From Tyto alba (Eukaryota; Chordata; Aves; Strigiformes; Tytonidae), in the NCBI RefSeq assembly GCF_018691265.1, contig NW_024881324.1:8621730-8685729 (forward strand): a stretch of DNA of 64,000 bases. Reading direction: 5' to 3'. The first letter of the stretch is position 1. Every line of letters begins with the position of its first letter. A program made the translations under genes and the position numbers. Positions 1 to 15,565 of the stretch are shown in pieces. Below the pieces are notes generated by a model that saw only the letters and a list, made by a program, of their open reading frames with translations, searched no databases and was not told the DNA's origin.

Positions 1-3000
1 TAACTCCTTTAAATTTTGGAAATTCTTCCTTGGTTCCTTCACTTTGACAAGGCACTTTGCCTTTTTCAAAGGCTGGCCGGGGTTGTGCTTTTCAGAGGTT
101 GTGAGACATTCTGTGTAAGAAGCAAGATTCCCCTTTTGGACTGTTAATGAACTCTGACAAACAACTGTACTTTCCTGCCTGTCCAGTCTCAACAGCAATA
201 TTGACAGTTTTCAGCAGTTCGATACATGAACTCTGTTTTCATTCTGTGATACTGTGACCTGATTTTTTTATAGTGACTCTTTATATCACTGAATGATGTT
301 TTATTTCTGTATTGAATGACTGCTCAATCTCCTTTAATATATGGAAAAATGAAATTCTGCATCTGAAATTGCATTGATTTCAGTTTATGAGGAGTTGGGA
401 TAACTGTTGGAATGAAAAAGCTTGTATAAAGCCTGTGTCAAGGGACAGACAGTTTTCACCTAAACCATACATGGAACCAGGTTGCTGGCTTTTAAAAAAC
501 ACCCTAAGAGCTTTTGAAATTTTAAACTAAGGTTGAGGAGAAGGTTTGCAGTTGTGGTGAAAGAGTTTGTGTTTGGAATGGCAAAGGGCTAACTCCATAT
601 CCTCGGGTAAGGCATTGGGCAAAGTCAGGAAAACTCACTTGGGAAACAGGAAAACAGAATATTGGACTAAATTAATGCACTCTGGTCTAGAGGTTTGGAA
701 ATAAGGAAGAATGCCTGGGTTTAAAGGAGGGCTTTGGTGGAGGAGGGCCTACTAGGAACTCGGTGGAAAGAAGAGACTCAGCCGGTACCGGAATAGAAGG
801 AGGAGGACATAGGAAAGGAGGAGTTAGTCATTCAGTTGGAGCAGCACTGCTGCACACGGAAGAGAGCTTATGGTCAAAGAAACCAGGTTTAACTCTGTTA
901 TCAGTGACAGAATCTCTGCGTACCCATCTTCCCATCTTAAATAGGAAAAGCGTGGTATTAGCACTGTGCTCCTGACTGTCCGGCCAAGATGCTGTCAGGG
1001 GGAAACAAAGTTTTAGTTCGGGAGAGGAGCACGCCTTTAAAAGGCCGCACAGTTACCGCTCCTTGGTTCCTGTCACGGAGCTGTTTTAGCCTGAGCAGAC
1101 TGGGTTGTTTTCAGAGGAAACCGAATCGGAAGAGGCACTCCAGAAGTGCACCTGGTGCGCACACGCGCCCGGGGGGCCCTGCAGGTCCGCTCCTCCTGCT
1201 TCGCCAAACCAGATGGTGGGTGGACATCGCCTGGGTCGTCCCAAAGGAGGTGAGAGAAGCTGCAGGGACGGGACAGACGATGGTGATAGAAACTGCTGGC
1301 GTCCTCCCTCTAACTAGGATGGGGGTTGTGTTGGGAGTGCGATGCCAGAACCAAAATTCTGGGTCAGGAAATCCACACAAGAGCTGTCGTCTCGCTTCTC
1401 GGCAATGGTGGAGCCCAGTTCAAAACATCATTATGAAGGAGCTGCGCTGTGATGGTGAGCAGAGGTTAAGAACCTTGAAAAAGCAGTAAAAAGCAAAATA
1501 TCCACTACTGTGGTGTTTCATTTCAAAAGACAGCCTCGCATAAAAACAAGGAAGCTTGTTAAATTGAGAATGCAGAAAGAAGGGTTAAGTGTTTGCGTGC
1601 AGCGTAGAAATTGCTTAAAGATGCCGCGTTAGGGGCTCACAACACATGCACATTGCCTAGCAAAAGAAAAATCTCAAAAGGCAAACCCCCACTAAACTTG
1701 GCATGGCTAAACACCAGGAGAAAGGAGTCTGTTTAAAATGAGACCAAAAAATCCCTTTTGTGTCCAGAAGATGAAAATGCAAATAAAACAACTGCTCTAG
1801 CAAGACGCATGTAAATACACACAAATGCAGTCCAGAAAGAGATTTCAAAGAACGTCTTCTTAAGGGCCAAAAGAAAAAAGAAATGTAGAAAAGAATGAGA
1901 TGAGGGCAATCAACTTGGCTTTTGCAGAGAGGTCATGGCCCCCAGGCCTCGAAACTTTTGGAAGGATGCACAGCCAAAAGAGTTGCAGTTGACAGAGTCT
2001 GTGAGCTTTTCTGGAAGACTTTTGGCAAGGTTCCTTAGAAAAGGCTCTTAAAGAAATCAAGCTGCCGTGGGTTGAGTGGGAAAGTTCATGCACTGAAAAA
2101 TAATTGATTTTAAAAGAAGCAGAGGATGGGAATGCACGGTCAGTTTTTATCATGGAGGGAGGTCTCTTTCTGTGCTCCTCAGGAATTTGTACTAAGACCA
2201 GTACAGTTCAACGTATCCGTAAATAACCTAGAAAGGGAAGAGAATAGCACCACTAATCCTTTATACTCAGGCTGGTAATGGTAATGACAGCAAAAATTAA
2301 AGCTATGAGGTGTTACAGAAAGATTTCATGATACTGAGTGAGAAAATGGGTTCATAGATTTTTAAATGACTCAGGAGTAAAACATAATCCTAATTTGACA
2401 GACACAGTGATGGGCTCTGAATGAGCTCTTTCTCCTGAGAAAAGAGGTCTTTGGATTTTAGTGGAGCTGCCAGCCAGGTGCTCTGGAGGTTTCAAAAAGT
2501 AAATCTTGGATGTGAGGAATTGCAAGGAGAGAATAGAGAGCAAAGCAGAAGCGTCACGATGGCACTGTGTGTTCTCTTGCTGTGGCCACGGCTTGAATAC
2601 TTGTGCAATTCCAAATCCCTGATTGCAACAAGAAGATAGAGGAACTAGAAAAAGCACGGTGGAGATTGATGATTAAAGGTACGGATTAGCCTCTCTATTA
2701 AATATAAGAGGACTACTCAGCCTGGAGAATTGATGACCAAGACACGTACGATAGTAAGACCAGATCACGGGTGGCAGGGCGATGGTAATTGTGGTATGAA
2801 TGTTAGCGCTCTCTCACAGCATTGAGAAATGTGTCATTAAGAGAAATCATTAGGCGGCAGGTCAAAAGCAAACAGAGTCTGTTTTAAAGTACTTATCTGT
2901 ATATCTCATTACTGTGTGGAAGAGAAAAATGTACGTGGATTCAGAAATAGAGAGAAATGCCAAGACCCGGTGAGTTGAGCTGAACGCAGCCCGGGCCTGT

Positions 3001-4756
3001 CGCGGGCTGAGGAGGTCCCTGAGCTGGCAGCCAGCTGGAGCGTACCTTCCCCTTCGGTTTTGTCTCCAGCCCTGTGGCCTTTTATCCCGGCCGTGTGTCG
3101 CCTGTGCGGGCGTTTGGTCTGGCCTGGGGTGGCTCTTCTTACGCAGCCTCGGACAATACGCTAAGCGAATCTAACAGGCAACAAAACTCCTACTGCTCCT
3201 GGAAGTGCAGCTGTTCCCACCCCAGGGAGGCTCTGGCAGAACCTTCTGAAGAACGTTTTTCTTACCTGTGAGACTCTTTTGAACGCTTTTTGGTCAGCAA
3301 AGGTTACAAATGCATTTTATGATATGTGTGTTAGGACTTCAATGCATGCGGTCTGTGCTATTAAAAACAATGGATTTCATGAAGTATTGGTACTGATAAA
3401 ACAAATACCAAAAGCATGTAAGGATCGTTACAAAATGGGGTGAAAAAAATTGAAGGTTAAAGATCAATCTTCATTTTTGTGATGAGTAGGTGTTTTGGGG
3501 GCTTAACTCCTAACTGAAGCGGCACCTCCACGTAAGGCTGCAGTGTTGGCATCCGTTGAAACTTCTCAGACACTACGTAAAACAAAACTTACCTCTTCAG
3601 ACACTGGGAAAACTCTAGACTTTTCCCAACTGCAGAGTAAATCAAGGAGTTTGCCTACGTAAGAGTTATCAAAAGGGTTAAAGCTACCAAAATCCCTCCG
3701 TTTGTATTGACAGGAGTGAGAGATGCAGCTTTAAAAGCTTTAGCAGAGGGGAACTGGTGACAGGCAAAACTGAGCAGAACTGCAATCCTGTCTTTTGCCT
3801 GTTGTCTCTTCTCCCTGGCATCTGCCTGTTTTGCTAGCTGTTGTCTTTAATTCTTAAGCCCCAGTTACCTCTTTGGTGCTGTAAAAGATGCAAAATCACA
3901 GCAGTCCTAGGCTTCAAGTCAGTCGGAAGACTGGATCTTACTGGATGGCTGAGAGTGCGAATAATGTAGTACTGGAGTGACTGGGATACTCCTCTTGGCC
4001 CCCACAGGAAAAGAATTCTTGGGGAGGGAATTCTGAGGTGGTGTTTGGCTCCTCCACTTTGGTGAACTGCTTGTTAACCTATGCCTGGGCATCCTTCTTA
4101 TTTTCATTTTTTCCTCATTTTCTTCACATCTCTCCTATTCTTGTTTTTTCCACTGATGAAGTTTAATTTTCTTTTTTGAAAAAAGGGTATTCCTGAAATG
4201 CGGTGACACTGGAATGCTTGCATTTGGTTTCACTCTCTTTGTATATGCAGACTTTTCTCTGCATTAAATTTCACAGTGAAGCATATAAGGAGAATACAAA
4301 TGCTATCGTGCATTGCTTTCTACTGGTGACTTTGAAAGAAAATGTCAGATATAACAGGCACTAGGGCATTCTCTGAGAAAGCAGTTCACGGTGGCTGCCT
4401 GGTAGCATGCATTTGGTTTAGGTTTTCAAGTTTTGTTCTGTGGCATTGGTTCACCTAAAGCACGTGCAGAAAATCTTCTTTCTTAGTCCTTTCAAGAGGA
4501 AGACCCAATTCAGCAAAGCACTCGGGCACCTGGCTTTCCACCAAAAAGATTGATTTATAACAGAAGTTTATTTCAGTGGGAAGTTAGGTGCTGGATATAA
4601 GTTTGGAACAGAAATACTTTGTTTAATTTGGACTCTAGAAAGCTTGTACTTTTAGTTGTTTTAAAAGACTTTTAATTCTTGCTACCTTGGGATCGTTCTA
4701 GATAACACTTTATTTTCAAATTTGCTCACGAACTAATTTGGCAATTTCTGTCCCAG
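1..4756 (+). other. JARID2: JARID2 intron (3' portion), upstream of the first exon in the window
   Basis: I found no recognisable JARID2 coding exon here; the preceding exon, which should end in a lysine codon at phase 0, must be left of the window. The stretch holds a decayed CR1 LINE fragment (about 2175-2935), a GC-richer patch at about 960-1490 with a splice-site-flanked open segment (1115-1249), and a second GC-richer patch at about 2960-3280. The remainder is ordinary intronic sequence. The intron ends in a pyrimidine-containing acceptor (ttctgtcccag) at 4756. Confidence 0.85.
2175..2935 (+). mobile_element. Decayed CR1-type LINE fragment (reverse transcriptase part)
   Basis: Around 2186-2236 the + strand reads FVLRPVQFNVSVNNLER, matching the conserved LINE/CR1 reverse-transcriptase segment of the type (G)SVLGPVLFNIFINDLE. 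Further on it follows the order of old CR1 elements: 'aaaacataatcc', 'gaatacttgtgcaattcc', 'agatagaggaactagaaaa', 'actcagcctggagaa', and near the end 'attaggcggcaggtcaaaa'. The element is 5'-truncated, has many stops and indels, and keeps no open frame, so it is an old, dead copy inside a JARID2 intron in the same orientation as the gene. Edges are approximate, and family assignment is by recall of CR1 consensus sequence. Confidence 0.75.
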
Positions 4757-4887
4757 GAAATGAAGAGACGACGTATAGCCAAACCATTTTCAATGGAAAA
4801 GTTGCTTTATCAGATCGCAACAGCAGAAGCAAAGAAGGAAAACGGACCGACTCTGAGTACAATATCATCACTTCTTGGGGAGCTCAG
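4757..4887 (+). CDS. JARID2: JARID2 internal coding exon (post-JmjC helical linker)
   Basis: This 131-nt exon runs in phase 0 from GAA ATG AAG and ends two bases into an Arg codon. It encodes 43 full residues beginning [20 protein letters not shown] and ending SSLLGEL. It lies between the JmjC domain and the C5HC2 zinc finger, in a basic then amphipathic stretch. The acceptor is tcccag at 4751-4756 and the donor is CAG|gtaacg at 4888. The split AG|G codon is completed by the exon at 6955. The match to vertebrate JARID2 is nearly residue for residue as I remember it. Confidence 0.95.
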
Positions 4888-8806
<3,919 letters not shown>

Positions 8807-8914
8807 GTTGTACAGGAGAATGAAAATGTTGTCTTCTGCTTGGAGTGTGCCCTGCGGCACGTGGAAAAACAGAAGTCTTGTCGGGGACTGAAAATGATGT
8901 ACCGTTACGATGAG
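8807..8914 (+). CDS. JARID2: JARID2 coding exon with second half of the C5HC2 zinc finger
   Basis: This 108-nt exon (36 codons, phase 0 to 0) reads [20 protein letters not shown], followed by [16 protein letters not shown]. The residues C-L-E-C, the His of LRH and the later Cys of KSC supply the remaining C5HC2 ligands. The acceptor is a good tatacag. The donor GAG|gtctgt is weak because it lacks the usual purines at +3/+4. I recall human JARID2 having KLMYRYDE where this copy has KMMYRYDE. Skipping this exon would keep frame but remove half of the zinc finger. Confidence 0.96.
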
Positions 8915-10971
<2,057 letters not shown>

Positions 10972-11273
10972 TCCTGAAGATGCCAACACTCTCATTTTGT
11001 CAATTTATATATATTTTTTGTAATTATTATACCATAGTTTGGAGTACTTGCTGTAGAATACAAGCTGTCTTTGCACTAGCTCTAAAGAAGATTTTCTTCT
11101 GGTTTTAGAGAACTAATTTTGTTTTAGCATTAAACTGTTGAATTTTTTTTTTTTTTGTACTTAGAATAGATAGATACAGCAGTCTGATTTTTTTAAACTG
11201 CCGTATGTTCACTGTTTTAAAACCGGCAAGGGGCTGATAAAATATTAATTTGTATTGTCCCTATGGCTGAAAA

Positions 11274-11279
11274 AATAAA
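11274..11279 (+). terminator. JARID2: Candidate polyadenylation signal 1 (AATAAA), JARID2
   Basis: A canonical AATAAA lies about 300 nt after the stop codon. Its last two bases form the start of the 12-bp hairpin at 11278-11311. If used, it would give a short 3'UTR lacking the Pumilio site. Confidence 0.4.
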
Positions 11280-11311
11280 AAGCCTTTTTGGTAACTGTGA
11301 AAAAGGCTTTT
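11278..11311 (+). repeat. Perfect 12-bp inverted repeat (hairpin) in JARID2 3'UTR
   Basis: The arms AAAAGCCTTTTT (11278-11289) and AAAAAGGCTTTT (11300-11311) are exact reverse complements around the 10-nt loop GGTAACTGTG. In RNA this would be a stem with three central G/C pairs. It overlaps AATAAA at 11274-11279. Confidence 0.85.
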
Positions 11312-11622
11312 AACCCATTTTTTGAATAGGTTAAAGTTTGATGTGTTTTATAATTTGTTCTCCAGTCATGTGAGCAGATTTTTCTAGAGAGAAAAGGGAT
11401 AGGAGACAAAAACTTGAAAGAAATTGCTTTACTTTGGATGTCTTTTATTCTGTCACGGCAAGATGAGTTTTGTAATTTTTTAAATTGGAGAATACACACT
11501 TTCTTTGGGAGGTTATGGCAGCTGAAGATGGACTTTGTTTCCTAACTGTAGGCAAAAGGAGGAGATTTGGAGTATGTTCTCTTTTACCAGCACATCACTA
11601 TGCATCTGTTTTGAGGGGGAAA

Positions 11623-11628
11623 AATAAA
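11623..11628 (+). terminator. JARID2: Candidate polyadenylation signal 2 (AATAAA), JARID2
   Basis: A canonical hexamer lies just before an A19 run (11633-11651). The A run can cause internal oligo-dT priming in cDNA libraries, so apparent ends here should be treated with caution. Confidence 0.25.
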
Positions 11629-11784
11629 AATGAAAAAAAAAAAAAAAAAAAGAGGAAAAAAGACTGCCTGCCTTGAGGAGTCATGTGAGGGAAAACTGTG
11701 CCTGATTTCATTAGGAAATCCATTCTGTTATTTTTTGGTGCTGTTGGCTACTTTATCAAAAACCCTTCAATAGCATCCTTTAAA

Positions 11785-11818
11785 GAAAAAAAAAAAAAAA
11801 AGAAAAAAAAAGAAAAAA
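11785..11818 (+). repeat. A-rich tract in JARID2 3'UTR
   Basis: The tract is runs of A broken by single G residues. It is low-complexity sequence within the untranslated region. Confidence 0.8.
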
Positions 11819-12073
11819 GTGATTGAAGCCATAAGTGCTTCTTTTGTCATAGACGTGCAATCTTTCTAACATTCCATTTCCATTCCACTGCTGTTTTTCC
11901 ACACCTTTACACAGTCAAGCATTAATTTTTGTTTTGAATTTGTTTCATTATATGATCACATTTAGAGCCACTAGCAGGTCTGCATATTTCTTTTGAATGT
12001 GAAAATGCATTTGCTTTCATCTTGTCTATTTTTTCTCTTCATGTTGTAACAAAAAAAAAAAAAATCACACTTT

Positions 12074-12081
12074 TGTACATA
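12074..12081 (+). promoter_or_regulatory. Pumilio response element (TGTACATA)
   Basis: TGTACATA fits the PUM1/2 consensus UGUAnAUA and lies in an AU-rich part of the JARID2 3'UTR. PUM sites usually promote mRNA decay or translational repression. Occurrence by chance cannot be excluded. Confidence 0.45.
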
Positions 12082-12312
12082 TGCCTGTAAATTTTTTTAA
12101 ATACTTGAGCCTTTTCTTGGGGTGGGGGGAGGGATGGCGAAGAGACAAGATGAAGAAAAGCCTTACGTTTCACTTTCTTCATCGGTTGGATTGGATGCTT
12201 ACAGGGTTTTTCTTGTAACATTTATAAGTGCTGCTTACATCACTGAACAACAACAAAAAATAATAATGGAGTAGCTGTTGCCCTTTTCTGGTTGTGTGTA
12301 CAGTATGTGTGG

Positions 12313-12318
12313 AATAAA
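12313..12318 (+). terminator. JARID2: Candidate polyadenylation signal 3 (AATAAA), JARID2
   Basis: AATAAA lies within ggaataaaaaaggg and is followed about 20-40 nt later by a T/G-rich stretch (ctgttttgtttcg), a plausible downstream element. It is a strong candidate for an actual 3' end. Confidence 0.5.
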
Positions 12319-12700
12319 AAAGGGAAAATGTTTTCACAAACTGTTTTGTTTCGTAATTGAATTCAACAATACCGTAGCTACCCATATTGCACTGAGCTTG
12401 CCAGTGGTGACTGTCAGGAAAGTCCTATAATACAATTTGTTGGTTGTTGTTGCAGAAGACTGAACTGTTTTGGAATATTTAACAATAACATAAACAGAGT
12501 CAAGTGTTTTCAAATGTGGTTGTCTGGTTTTTATGGCCTTGCTGTGTACTTTTCCCTCTTGACAGTAAACTTCTGACTATGGCTTACAGTTTGACATTTA
12601 ATTTATTAGCGCTGCTCTGCTCTCTTTCCTTGTAAGGAAAGACTTCATGTTGTTTATTGCCAGTTTTTTGTTTACTTCCCAGGTTTGTACTACGAGGTTT

Positions 12701-12706
12701 AATAAA
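12701..12706 (+). terminator. JARID2: Candidate polyadenylation signal 4 (AATAAA), likely distal JARID2 end
   Basis: AATAAA is followed within 15-45 nt by a T run and a TG-rich stretch (gacattttgtctgtc), the classical downstream element. It is the last such signal on the + strand before DTNBP1 signals begin on the opposite strand. Confidence 0.55.
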
Positions 12707-13160
12707 AAAACAAAACTTTTTTTGACATTTTGTCTGTCTTCTGGAAAGCGAGTGAGTAAAGTAAGCTCCTTGAAGAAAAACGTCTTTCAACCGATGCCTC
12801 GTTAAATAGTAACTATCTACCTGGTAGGTATCCAGCTCCTAGCTTTCGTTTTCCAGAGAGGCCTCAGGAAATACTTTGTCAGGCACCAGGAGAGAGGGTG
12901 AATCCTTAAGGAAACTGGCCCCTTCCCAGCTGGCTTGGGCAGGGCTCTGGAGGGGACCTACAGCACAGCTCGTCCTTTTACTTACACTGTTTCCGATTAC
13001 ATTCCTTCCCTCCGTGCATGAAGAGCAGGAGCCAGGAGCCTTCTCGAAGGAGAGCAGATCCCTGCAAACAGAGCGTGAGACTTGACAAGAAACAGGGGTT
13101 AGACATGTTCAGACCTCACTTTCAGAGAGAAAAATGACTGAAGAAAAAAATGCCAGGAAG

Positions 13161-13178
13161 ATGATGATGATGATGATG
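13161..13178. repeat. (ATG)6 microsatellite
   Basis: Six uninterrupted ATG units lie in the spacer between the two genes. Confidence 0.9.
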
Positions 13179-13224
13179 AAGTCTTACGGTTTATCAAACG
13201 TACACCGTTTGTAATTCATTCGGG

Positions 13225-13230
13225 TTTATT
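13225..13230 (-). terminator. DTNBP1: Alternative distal DTNBP1 polyadenylation signal
   Basis: A second AATAAA on the - strand lies 195 nt beyond the first. Its use would lengthen the DTNBP1 3'UTR towards JARID2. Confidence 0.3.
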
Positions 13231-13419
13231 TCCCTTAAATTGCTGGCTTGCATCAGTGTAGTCAAACAGATGTTACCATGAAAAAGTAAATTACACTGGT
13301 GCTCAGGATAAATAACCTCTTTTTTTTTTTTCTGATTGCTGAATTAGTCTCCTCTGTTCACTGTCATGGATAAAAATATTTGGGTAATCAAGTAAAAGAC
13401 ATGGTTGGGATAGAAATAC

Positions 13420-13425
13420 TTTATT
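13420..13425 (-). terminator. DTNBP1: DTNBP1 polyadenylation signal (AATAAA on - strand)
   Basis: TTTATT on the + strand reads AATAAA on the - strand, about 650 nt downstream of the DTNBP1 stop codon. It is the first canonical hexamer after the stop that I noticed. Confidence 0.6.
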
Positions 13426-13891
13426 TTATCTCAAAAGAGGAGTAAATTTATACAATGCTAAGATATCTGCTCCACGAGGAGTGTAACATTTCAATATGCA
13501 TCTCCTCCTTTTCAGTGTTTTTTTTTGTTTTTGTTTTTTTCTTAACACCTATGATAACTAAGTTGGTCCTGAATAAGAAGTGAGAGAGAGTAGACACTGC
13601 TGCATTAGTAGACAAAGGCAGTAGGCAGACAGTAGGTAGTAAAGAGTAGAAAATTACTTTTCGTTTTGGTTTGGATCCTAAATCTTCAGTTGCAGCAGCT
13701 GAAAACATGCAAGGAACAATTTGGGTTCAGTATTACACATCAAGTCTAAGTATTTCCCATCAGCCATTTAAAGGTTAGTGGTCAAAGTAACTTGTTTCTT
13801 TCCCCTTTAATTCTCTTATACATAGTATATACAACAGTTTTACTGCTCCCCTGAGCCCCAAGACTACTGTTAAAGTGTGTGTGCTTTAGGC

Positions 13892-13914
13892 TTTTTTTTT
13901 TTTAAAAAAAAAAA
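13892..13914. repeat. T12A11 self-complementary block
   Basis: Twelve T are followed directly by eleven A, forming an uninterrupted AT palindrome inside the DTNBP1 3'UTR. Confidence 0.9.
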
Positions 13915-14073
13915 CCCCAACCTCCCCATGACTGGCAGTTTTGTAAAAAGGCGGTGTTACTAGGTAAAAAGATCTGGCTGTTACGCTTGGTTAGCAAATT
14001 GTTACACAGGCAAGCTCTTCATTCACTGGTTCATTCATTCAGAAGTCATTCTTAAAGGATATGGTGTTAAGAT

Positions 14074-14321
14074 TCAAATAGTTTGAGAGTCACTTTCATC
14101 ACTAACATCTGAAGCACCCTTTCTTTCAGTTACAGCAGCAAGAGCAGTGTCCACTTGAACTTCCTCTTCATCAGACTGAATAACCGGAGACTCTCCTTCG
14201 CTCGCATCCTGGCTGGCAGACTCGGTACAGGTTGATGACAGCGAAGACAGTTTCTGCCGTAATTCAGACTGGCTCGGAACCTGGAGACTGATCTCATTCA
14301 CGTAGGTGTTGGACTCGGGCC
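14074..14321 (-). CDS. DTNBP1: DTNBP1 terminal coding exon (acidic C-terminus)
   Basis: This 248-nt exon supplies the last two bases of a Gly codon (G|GG) and 81 further residues plus TGA. It starts PESNTYVNEISLQVPSQSEL, passes a Ser/Thr-rich stretch (KLSSLSSTCTESASQDASEG) and an acidic block (ESPVIQSDEEEVQVDTALA), and ends SDESDSQTI. This corresponds to the PEST-like, CK2-site-rich C-terminus of dysbindin-1A; the last 20 or so residues differ from human as I recall it. The acceptor cccaactataag is pyrimidine-poor near the junction and is preceded by a (TTG)6 repeat on the transcript strand (14338-14355). Confidence 0.95.
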
Positions 14322-14337
14322 CTTATAGTTGGGAAAA

Positions 14338-14355
14338 CAACAACAACAACAACAA
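14338..14355. repeat. (CAA)6 microsatellite beside the DTNBP1 last-exon acceptor
   Basis: Six CAA units on the + strand are (TTG)6 in the DTNBP1 transcript. They lie 17-34 nt upstream of the exon start at 14321 and take the place of a normal polypyrimidine tract. Confidence 0.9.
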
Positions 14356-14812
14356 TCAAGCTGTGGCTCAGCCAGGGAATCGAGAAGTCATTGTATCAGT
14401 GGAGCTCGACGCTGGTTAAGGGGCTGCGTTCAGGCTGTTCTGCTGCTTTTGCAAAGCACCATTACAAAACCTGCCCAAAACACAAAGCTGCCTTTTGGCT
14501 TTTCTGAAGTTGATCTCAAATACGAGCCACGGGCTGGTTTTAATCTGTCTTTGATGGTGGGTATGTATGTCTCTCGCTCATTCTAGAATTGCTAACGCTT
14601 GAGATCAAGTCAGCTAAGATTGCAGGAGTCCTGACTGTTCAGAGACACAGCTGGTGTCCGGTTTGCCTGTTAGCCAAGACCACTTAATCCTCCTCACTCT
14701 GACTTTGATAAAGTCCGTTCAGACTCCAGCAAATGCTGAAAATTTTTACCAGTGGGAAAATCCTCCAGACAAACTGTCCCGCTGAACAACACAAATAAGG
14801 CTGGGTGAAATT

Positions 14813-14831
14813 AAAAAAAAAAAAAAAAAAA
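14813..14831. repeat. Poly(A) run, A19
   Basis: This is an uninterrupted homopolymer run in the DTNBP1 last intron. Confidence 0.9.
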
Positions 14832-15548
14832 TTAAAATAACTAGGAGACAGGCGATAACAGTAATCTCCCATTCTGACTAAAAATCAAGATGCAGAAGCA
14901 AAACAGTTTTTTGCCCACAGCATGAAAGTATTCCTCTGGTAAAGCTGTATCACAGCTCAAGCGCACAGGAGTGGGATTTTAAGACTATGCTTCCTCCATA
15001 GCCTGTGCAAAAAGACTTCTAAGAAAGTTCAGTGCAATGGTGTTTGCTTGCAGTTTGAGAGTTCAGATCTCAAAATTGTCTTCGATCCTTTTCTCTGGAC
15101 GCTTCCTGGCAGTAAGAAAGATGTTAAAGTAGGGAAATATCTAAACACTATGTAATCTGCCAAATAAAGCCTTTTTTGGCTTTTCTACCTAACAAGTGTT
15201 TGGGACACACAGCTTCCTCACAGCCTTACCAAGTATCTGTGTTAAATTTTAACAAGAAAACAGTCATCACGGCCTCTGGATGCAACAGAAGCTTGTTGTA
15301 CCAGCCTGTTGCTCCAGCACATGTCTTGCCCTAACGAGCTGCAATCTAAATTCTGGACCTAAACTTGGACAGCAAATAGCCCCGTACGGGACATTCTTTT
15401 GGCTTCCCTGGGACGCAGGAACCCCAGGGGGAAACATGCCCTCGGCAGGTCTCGGGTTTAAACACAAGTTGATAAACATCTGGGGCAACGTTCACAACTC
15501 TGGGAGCCGGCCTGCAGGCCAAGCACCCTGCCACGCCAGGCCGCTGTG

Positions 15549-15565
15549 CCAGGCCAGGCCAGGCC
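15549..15565. repeat. CCAGG pentamer tandem (3.4 units)
   Basis: Three perfect CCAGG units plus CC lie inside a local GC-rich patch of the DTNBP1 last intron. Confidence 0.8.

Larger units (their letters stand above)
10972..12725 (+). other. JARID2: JARID2 3' untranslated region
   Basis: This AT-rich, T-rich region follows the stop codon without a splice signal. It carries four AATAAA hexamers (11274, 11623, 12313 and 12701), a perfect 12-bp hairpin at 11278-11311, a Pumilio-type site at 12074, and A-rich runs at 11633-11651, 11785-11818 and 12051-12064. I infer the main end just after 12701, because a T-rich then TG-rich stretch follows, but any of the four sites could be used. Transcript ends are not visible in genomic sequence. 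Confidence 0.75.
12726..13404. other. Intergenic spacer between convergent JARID2 and DTNBP1
   Basis: This is about 0.7 kb between the inferred 3' ends. It contains an (ATG)6 microsatellite at 13161-13178 and a second - strand AATAAA (TTTATT on +) at 13225-13230 that could extend DTNBP1 transcripts. No gene is recognised. The open frame at 12876-13085 has no recognisable domain. Confidence 0.6.
13405..14073 (-). other. DTNBP1: DTNBP1 3' untranslated region
   Basis: This is the region between the TGA stop (14074-14076) and the nearest - strand AATAAA. On the + strand it carries a T12A11 block at 13892-13914, which in the transcript is U11A12 and self-complementary, and a T-rich stretch near 13518-13541. 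The extent is inferred from the signal at 13420; a longer form ending near 13210 is possible. Confidence 0.7.

Noticed and set aside
13187..13212. Short inverted repeat CAAACG...CGTTTG in the intergenic spacer
   Set aside because: The six-bp arms are within chance expectation for this length of sequence.
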